Assembly (NCBI GenBank): GCA_024644285.1
Contig: JAHELH010000164.1
Location: 1-5,770, forward strand
Direction of reading: 5' to 3'
Origin: Paracoccaceae bacterium
GTDB lineage: Bacteria > Pseudomonadota > Alphaproteobacteria > Rhodobacterales > Rhodobacteraceae
Length of the DNA stretch: 5,770 bases
Part shown: one piece after another, positions 1-5,229 of the stretch
Position numbering within the stretch: the stretch's first letter is position 1
Layout: each line of letters opens with the position of its first letter
Program-made: the position numbers and the translations under genes
The notes under the pieces: model-generated
What the model was told of the DNA's origin: nothing
Database searches by the model: none
Seen by the model: the letters and a program-made list of their open reading frames with translations, nothing else

Positions 1-155
1 GAGGCGCCCAGCACGGCAAGGGTGAAGACAGCGGCCTCGACCCAGCCCAGCCCGCCGCCCGCCGTGGTCAGCACCCCGATCAGCGCGGCCAGCGCCACGA
101 AGGATCCGATGCGCAGCTTCAGGATCGAGGCGGTCATGGACAGGGCGGCGGTCAT
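1..155 (-). CDS. Probable protoheme IX farnesyltransferase (CtaB/CyoE-like, UbiA family), N-terminal part only
   Basis: The first 51 codons are present; the rest lies beyond the left edge of the window. The start at 155 is preceded by AAGGAG with a 6-base spacer. The visible protein has a short leader and then LKLRIGSFVALAALIGVL, which resembles the LLKPRxxSLVxxTALAG start of haem O synthases, followed by a second hydrophobic stretch (WVEAAVFTLAVLGAS). Family knowledge: CtaB/CyoE is an inner-membrane enzyme that adds a farnesyl group to haem b to make haem O, the precursor of haem A, and often sits beside haem-copper oxidase genes. It starts 25 bases after the stop of subunit I, so it is very likely the last visible gene of that operon. 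The diagnostic Asp-rich prenyl-diphosphate motifs are outside the window. Another small membrane protein of the operon remains possible. Confidence 0.6.
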   Translation of the reverse strand, partial: MTAALSMTASILKLRIGSFVALAALIGVLTTAGGGLGWVEAAVFTLAVLGA

Positions 156-180
156 GTCTGGCTCCTTTCGCGGAGGCGGC

Positions 181-1911
181 TCAGTTGAACAGCCACAGCT
201 CGCTGAGATACTTCCAGTTCACGAAGTAGTAGAGCACGAAGCAGGTGAAGAAGATCGTCACCAGCACGATCGTGCCCGGCAGCTTGGGATGCGCCTCGCT
301 GCCGTAAGTCGACACCGCCTCGCGCCCCTTGTCGTGCAGCGGGAAGGTCAGCTTGGCGTCCGGCCCCACGAGCTTGGGTCCGGCCAGGATCGTGGCCACG
401 ATCACCAGGATGAACATCACCCCGCCGATGGCCGCCAGGATCGCCGACAGGCCGTTCAGGCCCATCATCAGGTAGGCGGCGGCGGGAAACTCGAAGACGT
501 GCGGCGCGTCGGTCAGCGAGATGTCCCAGCTGCGCCGCGGCACGCCCAGCGTGCCCGCCCCCATCATGAACATCGAGATGCCGCCCGCGCCGAGGCCGAA
601 GAAATACGGCTGCCACTTGGCCACGGTCGGCCAGATGATGTCGCGCTGGAACAAGAGCGGCACCAGCAGGTAGGTGCCCGCCATGAAGGCCAGCGTGGTG
701 CCCGCGACGACCGTGCCGTGGAAGTGGCCGGGAACGTAGATCGTGTTGTGCATCAGCACGTTCAGCTGCTCGGTGCCCAGGATCACGCCCGAGATGCCGC
801 CGATGAAGCCGAACATGACGAGGCTCATGAACATGCCCGAGAACGCCGGGTTGCCCCAGGGCGCCTTGGTCAGCCACTCGAACCAGCCCTTGTCATAGCC
901 ATTGCGCCGCTGCGCCGCCTCGACGGCGCCGGGCACCGTCAGGCCGTGGATCAGCGAGCCGAGCACGGCGAGGTACATCATGTAGCTGGTGTTGACGATC
1001 TTCCAGGTGGAACTCAGCCCCGGTTCGGCCAGCAGATGGTGCGCCGAGGCGAGCTGCAGGAACAGGATGTACATGAAAAAGGCCATGCGGCTGACCTTTT
1101 CGCTCAGCGGCTTGGCGCCCAGCACCATCGCGGCGATGGCGTACCAGATCGCCACGTGAGCCGAGACGTTGATCTGCTGGCTGGAATGGCCCATGCCCCA
1201 CCAGACCACCTTGTACATCAGCGAATCGATGCCCGAGATCAGTCCGACGGACCACAGCCAGGTCGGGATCAGGATGATCGCGCCCGAGGCCAGCGTGAAG
1301 ACCGCGATGATGCCCGCGGTGATCGCGCCGAAGGTGACCAGCGGCACCGAGCCGTCATAGGTGCGTTCGGCCTTGGCGATCACCAGCGTGGCGAAGAACA
1401 GCACCACCGCCAGCAGCGCGCCCACCGCGAAGATGATCAGCGACAGGTAGAACCAGTGCGAGGCCTGCATCGGCGGATAGCTGGTGAACATCACCGAGCT
1501 GTCGCCGCGCAGCACCGCGTAATTCGCCATCAATGCGCCCGCCACCATCAGCACGAAGGCCAGCCAGGCCAGCTTTGGCGCGGCCAGGCGGGACCCCAGC
1601 AGCACGGCGGAGGCGAAGTACAGCACCGCGATCTCGAAGAAGATGATCCAGAACAGAAGCACGTTGGCGCCGTGCCCGGTCAGCATCAGATAGAACCATT
1701 CGGCGGGCAGGATCTGCACCGCGGGCCAGCGCGTCAGCGCCACCAACAATCCCATCAGGCCGCCCAGCATCAGGAAGACCACCGCCGTGACGGCGTTGGC
1801 CTTGATCAGGGTCTCGGCGTTTTTTTCGATCCGCAGGCCGGTGAACCGGCAGGTACGGAATTCGGCCGGCAGGCCCGCGGCCGGGACGGCGCCATGTTCA
1901 ATGCTTGTCAT
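181..1911 (-). CDS. Haem-copper oxidoreductase subunit I, B-type fold without the active-site tyrosine; probable nitric oxide reductase catalytic subunit (sNOR-like)
   Basis: This is a 576-residue integral membrane protein with about 13-14 hydrophobic segments. All six metal-binding histidines are visible: H80 (LTGHGANVLLFW, low-spin haem), H242 (CuB), H291-H292 (CuB), H396 (high-spin haem) and H398 (low-spin haem, in VPGHFHGT). The segment HHLLAEPGLSSTWK closely resembles the HHQFADPGI..TWK region of ba3-type (B-family) oxidases. Where oxidases have HPEVY or HPIVY, this protein has H242-S-S-Q-Q246, so the tyrosine that cross-links to the CuB histidine is replaced by glutamine. That residue is needed for O2 reduction, and its loss is typical of nitric oxide reductase members. 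The inferred reaction is 2 NO + 2 e- + 2 H+ to N2O and water, with electrons arriving from CuA of the neighbouring subunit II. The start at 1911 has an AAGGGGA ribosome site that overlaps the TAA of subunit II. A divergent oxidase is the alternative. Family membership is near certain; NO as substrate is inferred. Confidence 0.93.
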   Translation of the reverse strand: MTSIEHGAVPAAGLPAEFRTCRFTGLRIEKNAETLIKANAVTAVVFLMLGGLMGLLVALTRWPAVQILPAEWFYLMLTGHGANVLLFWIIFFEIAVLYFASAVLLGSRLAAPKLAWLAFVLMVAGALMANYAVLRGDSSVMFTSYPPMQASHWFYLSLIIFAVGALLAVVLFFATLVIAKAERTYDGSVPLVTFGAITAGIIAVFTLASGAIILIPTWLWSVGLISGIDSLMYKVVWWGMGHSSQQINVSAHVAIWYAIAAMVLGAKPLSEKVSRMAFFMYILFLQLASAHHLLAEPGLSSTWKIVNTSYMMYLAVLGSLIHGLTVPGAVEAAQRRNGYDKGWFEWLTKAPWGNPAFSGMFMSLVMFGFIGGISGVILGTEQLNVLMHNTIYVPGHFHGTVVAGTTLAFMAGTYLLVPLLFQRDIIWPTVAKWQPYFFGLGAGGISMFMMGAGTLGVPRRSWDISLTDAPHVFEFPAAAYLMMGLNGLSAILAAIGGVMFILVIVATILAGPKLVGPDAKLTFPLHDKGREAVSTYGSEAHPKLPGTIVLVTIFFTCFVLYYFVNWKYLSELWLFN

Positions 1912-1924
1912 TGCCGGTATCCCC

Positions 1925-2479
1925 TTATTCGACGACGCGGATGCGGCCGGTCATCGAGTGGTGGCCGATGCCGCAGAACTCGTTGCAGACGATGCCGAAA
2001 TCGCCCGAGCCGGTTGGCGTCAGGGTGAAGACGTGCTCGTAGCCCGGATGCACCGAGATGTTGATGTTGGTGGGCTGCAGCGAGAAGCCGTGCTGCCAGT
2101 CGGTGGACGACAGGTGGAACCGGTAGGGCACGTCCTTTTTCAGTTCCAGCACCGGCCAGAATTCCCACAGCCGGGCCAGCATGTAGACGTCGCCGCCTTC
2201 CGGCGGCACCACGACCGGAACGCCGGCCTCCTCGACCGGCTCGCCGTTGGCGTCCTTTTTCTGGTATTCCTCGGCGAAGGCGACGACCTTGTCCTCGAAG
2301 GCCTCAGGCGTGATCCGGTAGGTCTCGTTGGACAGGTTCTGGTCGCCGATGAAGTGCCAGGCGATCATGAAAAAGAACATGAACAGCCCCCAGAGGAAGG
2401 CGATGATGACCCAGCCCAGTTCGATGGCCTGGATCGGCTCTTTCCACCAAAGCCGGTTGGACGGAGGGGTGATTGCCAT
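1925..2479 (-). CDS. Haem-copper oxidoreductase subunit II with an intact CuA site (ba3-like)
   Basis: This 184-residue protein is the electron-entry subunit paired with the catalytic subunit. One N-terminal membrane helix (about residues 21-43) anchors a periplasmic cupredoxin domain. The CuA ligands are all present: H130 in TDWQHGF, then C165, E167, C169, H173 and M176 in CNEFCGIGHHSM. The stretches PTNINISVHPGYEHV and CNEFCGIGH match the ba3-type subunit II pattern (TNINVEVLPG, CNQYCGLGH) better than the two-helix A-type subunit II. Between the helix and the cupredoxin is a charged linker of roughly 50 residues (about 47-96) that makes the protein slightly longer than the ba3 subunit. The start at 2479 has AAAGG 8 bases upstream. 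It ends 13 bases before subunit I, so the two are probably co-translated. The CuA centre implies a cytochrome c or similar soluble donor, and one is encoded at 2963-3394. It could belong to an oxidase as well as to a CuA-type NO reductase; only subunit I decides that. Confidence 0.93.
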   Translation of the reverse strand: MAITPPSNRLWWKEPIQAIELGWVIIAFLWGLFMFFFMIAWHFIGDQNLSNETYRITPEAFEDKVVAFAEEYQKKDANGEPVEEAGVPVVVPPEGGDVYMLARLWEFWPVLELKKDVPYRFHLSSTDWQHGFSLQPTNINISVHPGYEHVFTLTPTGSGDFGIVCNEFCGIGHHSMTGRIRVVE

Positions 2480-2512
2480 GGTCGTGACCTTTGCTTGTCT
2501 ATGGGCCTGGGC

Positions 2513-2695
2513 TCATCCCGCGATCGGGACCGAGGCCACCTCCATCACGCCCCAGATGATGTAGAGCACCGCCGGGATAGTGACGCCGAGAAAGAGCAGC
2601 AGGAACGGGTTGTCGAGCATCCGCTGCATCGCCGGGACCGGCTGGTCCGGGGAGTCTGCGTCCGGGACACCCTTCGATCTATCGGAATCGGCCAT
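2513..2695 (-). CDS. Small single-helix membrane protein, candidate subunit IIa of the haem-copper complex
   Basis: This 60-residue protein has a polar, proline- and aspartate-rich N-terminal half (1-29) and one hydrophobic helix at about 31-52 (FLLLFLGVTIPAVLYIIWGV). I chose the ATG at 2695 because AAGGAG (2704-2709) lies 8 bases upstream; longer in-frame starts at 2716 and 2776 have no comparable site. It ends 33 bases before the CuA subunit and is the first gene of the operon. Known B-type oxidases contain a tiny one-helix subunit IIa that supplies the membrane helix missing from their one-helix subunit II. The size, topology and position here fit that role. Similarity in such short hydrophobic proteins is weak evidence, so the gene is well supported but the assignment is an inference. 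Confidence 0.8.
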   Translation of the reverse strand: MADSDRSKGVPDADSPDQPVPAMQRMLDNPFLLLFLGVTIPAVLYIIWGVMEVASVPIAG

Positions 2696-2703
2696 GACCA
2701 GCT

Positions 2704-2709
2704 CTCCTT
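2704..2709 (-). promoter_or_regulatory. Ribosome binding site that fixes the start of the 60-residue protein
   Basis: On the minus strand the sequence reads AAGGAG, 8 bases before the ATG at 2695. It favours the 60-residue product over the longer in-frame reading that begins at 2776. Confidence 0.7.
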
Positions 2710-2835
2710 CTGTCATGCGGGGGCTGCGCCAGGCATAGGCACCTTCAAGGCAAGGACGACAGTCCCGACCCGGCACCGTTACCGGCCGATGTGGAAGTCA
2801 CCGCCGCGGCCCCCTAATCGAAACGCGGCTAGCAA

Positions 2836-2842
2836 ATCTGTA
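2836..2842 (-). promoter_or_regulatory. Candidate -10 element of the reductase operon promoter
   Basis: The minus strand reads TACAGAT, starting 22 bases beyond the palindrome at 2865-2878. That is the spacing expected if the palindrome is centred near -41.5, the class II activator position of Fnr-type regulators. Transcription would start around 2830 and leave a leader of about 135 bases before the ATG at 2695. The hexamer itself is a weak match to TATAAT, so the call rests mainly on geometry. Confidence 0.3.
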
Positions 2843-2864
2843 CGCCTGCGCACCGCGACCGGCC

Positions 2865-2878
2865 TTGACTTATGTCAA
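2865..2878. promoter_or_regulatory. FNR/Dnr/NnrR-type operator upstream of the reductase operon
   Basis: The sequence TTGACTTATGTCAA is a perfect five-base inverted repeat (TTGAC-N4-GTCAA). It fits the FNR/Dnr/NnrR consensus TTGAT-N4-ATCAA except for one symmetric base in each half. It lies in the 267-base gap between the cytochrome c gene and the 60-residue gene, centred 176 bases before the latter's start codon. A near copy at 4411-4424 shares 17 of 18 aligned bases when flanks are included (GCC before, C after). The Crp/Fnr-family protein encoded at 4522-5229 is the obvious candidate to bind it. The rest of the gap shows no convincing gene or terminator; near 2917-2936 there is only a short repeat of GTGGCCG spaced across GCGCAG. 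Confidence 0.75.
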
Positions 2879-2962
2879 CCTGCGGCCGGGCACGATTATC
2901 GCAACGAGGTAGCCGTGGCCGCGCAGGTGGCCGGACCCACGCGGCGCGCAGGGCGCGGCGCC

Positions 2963-3394
2963 TCAGCCGCTGGTTTCGGTCTCGGCCTCCTCCTCCGGCT
3001 CGTCCTCCATCATCGGGCTGAACGGCATCAGGTAGGCGATGACGTCCGCGATGTCCTCGGGCTTGCGCAGCCCGGCGAAGGACATCTTGGTCCCCGGCAT
3101 GAATTCCTTGGGCTTTTCCAGATAGGCGGTCAGCGATTCCTCGTCCCAAACCAGCCCGTTCGCGGCGGCCTCGGTCATCGCGCTGGAATACTTGAAGTCG
3201 GGGTTCTGCGCCGCGGGCTGGCCGAGGACGTTGTTCAGGATCGGGCCGACCTTGTTCTTGGCGTCCTCGCCGACCTCGTGGCAGGCTTTGCACTTGCGGA
3301 ACACCTTCTCGCCCTCGGCGGGGTCGCCTTCGGACCAGGCCGGGGCGGCGAGCAGGCCGAGCGTGGCGGCGATCATCGGGAGTCTGGGCTTCAT
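2963..3394 (-). CDS. Periplasmic class I c-type cytochrome (cytochrome c2/c550-like)
   Basis: The 143-residue precursor has a Sec signal peptide at about 1-21 (basic MKPRLP, hydrophobic core, cleavage near AWS). Haem is attached at C35-K-A-C38-H39, and M104 in PGTKMSFAGL is the expected sixth ligand. The VGPILNNVLG segment after the haem site and the C-terminal helix PEDIADVIAYL are standard for the cytochrome c2/mitochondrial-c-like group. After the fold ends there is a strongly acidic tail (about 129-143, rich in E and D), which is unusual and could take part in docking. The start at 3394 is supported by AAGGAG 7 bases upstream. The gene begins 24 bases after the ApbE-like gene and is probably co-transcribed with it. 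Its likely job is to carry electrons to the CuA subunit; this is inferred from proximity. Confidence 0.92.
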   Translation of the reverse strand: MKPRLPMIAATLGLLAAPAWSEGDPAEGEKVFRKCKACHEVGEDAKNKVGPILNNVLGQPAAQNPDFKYSSAMTEAAANGLVWDEESLTAYLEKPKEFMPGTKMSFAGLRKPEDIADVIAYLMPFSPMMEDEPEEEAETETSG

Positions 3395-3418
3395 GTCGGT
3401 ATCTCCTTGGGTTCAGGT

Positions 3419-4309
3419 TCAGATCAGGGTTTCCAGCCGGGCGCCGTCGAACTGCGCCACGGCGGATTTCGCGTCGCGGGCGCCGAGCAGGCAGCACCCG
3501 GTCGACAGGCCGTCGGCAATCGCCGCAAGCGGCGCGGTGACGGCGACCAGCCGGTGCGCCGGCCCGGCCGCGCCGGGGAACGGCGACAGGATATGCGGGC
3601 CGCCGCGCAGGGGCGTGCCCGCCGGGGCGGACACCGCGAGGCAGCGGTCGCGCAGCGTCACGCGCTGCACCACACGGCCCTCGGGCGCGGCGATGCCGGC
3701 GGACCAGGGTTGCCCGTGATTGGCGCCGATGCCGGCGATCTCTCCCATGTCGACCAGCACGTCACGGAAGCCGCGCGCGCGCAGCAGCGCCGCGATGCGG
3801 TCGGTGATGTAGCCCTGGGCGATGCCGTTGAGCGTGATGCGCATGCCGGGCCGGGCGAATGAAATACGTCCGTCGTCGAAGGCGACGTGCCGCCAGCCGA
3901 GGCGGGCCTGCGCCTCGGCCCTTTGACCGCCGCGCGCCAAAGCCCGCCACAGGGCCTGCACCGTGGGGTCGAAGGCGCCGCGCGTGGCGCGGTGGATCGC
4001 ATCGCAGTCCCGCAGCAGGGCGACCAGGTCCGGAGAGGGCGCTTCGAGGTGCCCGTGCCGGTTCAGGCGCGAGATCTCGGAGGCGTCTCGGTACAGGCTG
4101 AAGACATCCTCCAGCCGCGACACCTCTTGCCGGACCTCGGCGAAAACCTGCGCCGAGGCGGCGCGGCCAAGGCCGCCCAGGGTGATCGAGGCCGCCGCGC
4201 CCAGCGCGGTGCCGCGCCACGACGCGGTGGCGGACAGGGCCGCGCCGGGCGCGGCGGCCAGGCCGGCGCTGATTGCCAAGAACCGGCGGCGGGTCAAACC
4301 GCGGATCAT
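3419..4309 (-). CDS. apbE: FAD:protein FMN transferase, ApbE/NosX-like, Tat-exported
   Basis: ApbE enzymes use FAD to attach FMN covalently to a Ser/Thr of a target protein on the periplasmic side. With the start at 4309 the product is 296 residues. I chose that ATG because GGAG lies 8 bases upstream; the in-frame ATGs at 4324 and 4342 lack a ribosome site. The N-terminus T6-R7-R8-R9-F10-L11 is a twin-arginine signal followed by an alanine-rich hydrophobic stretch. Family motifs follow in order: SLYRDASEISRLN (71-83), TRGAFDPTV (109-117), TLNGIAQGYITDR (159-171), LVDMGEIAGIG (185-195) and the metal-binding ADGLST (D266, T270). The usual HIIDPRTG reads HILSPFPG (239-246), a departure. The LNGIAQGY variant resembles NosX proteins of denitrifiers, whose known target is NosR. 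No target flavoprotein with an FMN-binding domain is encoded in this window. Confidence 0.9.
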   Translation of the reverse strand: MIRGLTRRRFLAISAGLAAAPGAALSATASWRGTALGAAASITLGGLGRAASAQVFAEVRQEVSRLEDVFSLYRDASEISRLNRHGHLEAPSPDLVALLRDCDAIHRATRGAFDPTVQALWRALARGGQRAEAQARLGWRHVAFDDGRISFARPGMRITLNGIAQGYITDRIAALLRARGFRDVLVDMGEIAGIGANHGQPWSAGIAAPEGRVVQRVTLRDRCLAVSAPAGTPLRGGPHILSPFPGAAGPAHRLVAVTAPLAAIADGLSTGCCLLGARDAKSAVAQFDGARLETLI

Positions 4310-4317
4310 CCGCCGAA

Positions 4318-4321
4318 CTCC
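4318..4321 (-). promoter_or_regulatory. Ribosome binding site that fixes the apbE start
   Basis: The minus strand reads GGAG, 8 bases before the ATG at 4309. It places the twin-arginine motif six residues from the N-terminus, as is normal for Tat signals, and argues against the upstream in-frame ATGs. Confidence 0.55.
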
Positions 4322-4381
4322 CATGTCGATGGGCGGGCGCACGCCGAAACGGCGACGCTCCGCGTCTCTGCAGATTTCGCC

Positions 4382-4387
4382 AGACTA
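4382..4387 (-). promoter_or_regulatory. Candidate -10 element of the apbE-cytochrome c promoter
   Basis: The minus strand reads TAGTCT, beginning 23 bases beyond the palindrome at 4411-4424. This is almost the same geometry as at the reductase promoter and corresponds to a class II activator position. The hexamer is a weak match on its own. Confidence 0.28.
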
Positions 4388-4410
4388 GCGAGACGCCCGC
4401 AGGATCCGCC

Positions 4411-4424
4411 TTGACTTAGGTCAA
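4411..4424. promoter_or_regulatory. FNR/Dnr/NnrR-type operator in the divergent apbE/regulator promoter
   Basis: The sequence TTGACTTAGGTCAA has the same perfect TTGAC-N4-GTCAA arms as the site at 2865-2878. It is centred 108 bases before the apbE start and 104 bases before the regulator start. It could therefore activate apbE-cytochrome c and also mediate autoregulation of the regulator gene. In the regulator's direction the expected class II -10 position shows nothing convincing; a TATAGT at 4495-4500 exists but would leave a very short leader. Confidence 0.75.
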
Positions 4425-4507
4425 CGCCTTGCGGACATGGCGTCGGTTGGGCGCGACCGCGCCGATTTACGCAAGACACGGGCCGCGCGTGGGATATAGT
4501 GAGGCCC

Positions 4508-4512
4508 AAGGA
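4508..4512 (+). promoter_or_regulatory. Ribosome binding site that fixes the regulator start
   Basis: AAGGA lies 9 bases before the ATG at 4522. The upstream in-frame ATG at 4429 has no such site, sits just after the operator, and would add 31 residues not expected in this family. Confidence 0.6.
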
Positions 4513-4521
4513 TGCCATGCC

Positions 4522-5229
4522 ATGATCCCTGACGTACGAGAATCCATCGCGCGCCGCTCGATTCTTCTGCAGAACCTCCCGACCAGGGAGGTGGACGCCC
4601 TGTTCGCCATGTCGTCCTGGAAGACCTTCGACCGCGGCGCCACGATCTTCCTGCAAGGCGAGAAGGCGGCGGCGATCTATGTCGTCATCCGCGGCTGGGT
4701 GAAGCTGTACCGCATCGCCCAGAACGGCAGCGAGGCCATCGTGAACGTCTTCACCAAGGGCGGCAGCTTTGGCGAGGCGGTCGCCTTGCGCGGCGCCGAC
4801 TATCCGGTTTCCGCCGAGGCGGTGACCGGCTGCGAATGTCTGTACATCCCGGCGGAGGCATTGACCAAGCTGCTGCGGCAGGATCCCGAGGTTGCAGTTT
4901 CCGTCCTGGCGGCGACGTTCAAGCACCTGCAATCGCTGGTGGCCCAGATCGAGCAGATGAAGGCGCAGACCGGCGCGCAACGCGTGGCCGAGTTCCTGCT
5001 GGAGCTGTGCGACGGCGGCACCGGCAGCTGCGTGGTCAACCTTCCTTACGACAAGGTGCTGATCGCCGGGCGGCTGGGGATGAAGCCCGAAAGCCTGTCG
5101 CGGGCGTTTTCCAAGCTGCGCAAGGCGGGCGTGCGGATCGACAAGAACCACGCCGCCATCGACGATATCGCGGCGTTGCGCCGGTATTGCGAGGAAGACC
5201 CGGCGGCGGCCTGGAACAAGGCGCTATGA
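4522..5229 (+). CDS. Crp/Fnr-family transcription regulator, Dnr/NnrR-like (probable NO-responsive activator)
   Basis: The 235-residue protein has the usual family length. Residues about 12-125 form the effector beta-roll (KTFDRGATIFLQGEKAAAIYVVIRGWVKL, GSFGEAVALRG), about 126-152 the dimerisation helix, and 153-222 the winged helix DNA-binding domain. The recognition helix carries E190-S-L-S193-R194, the ExxSR pattern that in FNR and Dnr contacts the TTGA half-site. The N-terminal cysteine cluster that holds the 4Fe-4S cluster in FNR is absent; the only cysteines are at 104, 106, 163, 170 and 223. This points to the Dnr/NnrR side of the family, whose members respond to NO through bound haem. 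Two matching palindromes lie in the window, one in its own upstream region. Its stop overlaps the start of the next gene (ATGA), so the two are translationally coupled. A DNA-binding regulator of this family is certain; the NO signal is inferred. Confidence 0.92.
   Translation: MIPDVRESIARRSILLQNLPTREVDALFAMSSWKTFDRGATIFLQGEKAAAIYVVIRGWVKLYRIAQNGSEAIVNVFTKGGSFGEAVALRGADYPVSAEAVTGCECLYIPAEALTKLLRQDPEVAVSVLAATFKHLQSLVAQIEQMKAQTGAQRVAEFLLELCDGGTGSCVVNLPYDKVLIAGRLGMKPESLSRAFSKLRKAGVRIDKNHAAIDDIAALRRYCEEDPAAAWNKAL

Noticed and set aside
181..1911. Calling subunit I an ordinary cytochrome c oxidase
   Set aside because: The HPEVY/HPIVY tyrosine is absent, which is hard to reconcile with O2 reduction. 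I keep it as the stated alternative only.
22..2028. Long plus-strand open frame of 668 codons opposite the reductase genes
   Set aside because: It is antisense to subunits I and II, is rich in His, Arg, Gln and Asp with no recognisable domain, and is the usual shadow of high-GC codon use. The minus-strand genes show clear motifs.
2880..2962. Possible terminator after the cytochrome c gene
   Set aside because: The GC-rich stretch can form short stems (GGCGC/GCGCC) but has no run of T on the minus strand, so a Rho-independent terminator is not supported.
1787..3862. Long plus-strand open frame of 691 codons
   Set aside because: It runs antisense across parts of five genes and the operator region, with low-complexity composition and no domain; it is a GC shadow.
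4495..4500. TATAGT as the -10 of the regulator promoter
   Set aside because: It is a good hexamer but has no -35 at 17 bases and would put the transcript start at the ribosome site. Not strong enough to list as a feature.
4429..4521. N-terminal extension of the regulator from the ATG at 4429
   Set aside because: There is no ribosome site, it would begin five bases after the operator, and the family normally starts near the ATG at 4522, which has AAGGA upstream.
4522..5229. Calling the regulator FNR or FixK
   Set aside because: The N-terminal Fe-S cysteines of FNR are missing. Locus context fits Dnr/NnrR better than FixK, though sequence alone cannot fully exclude other cluster-less members.
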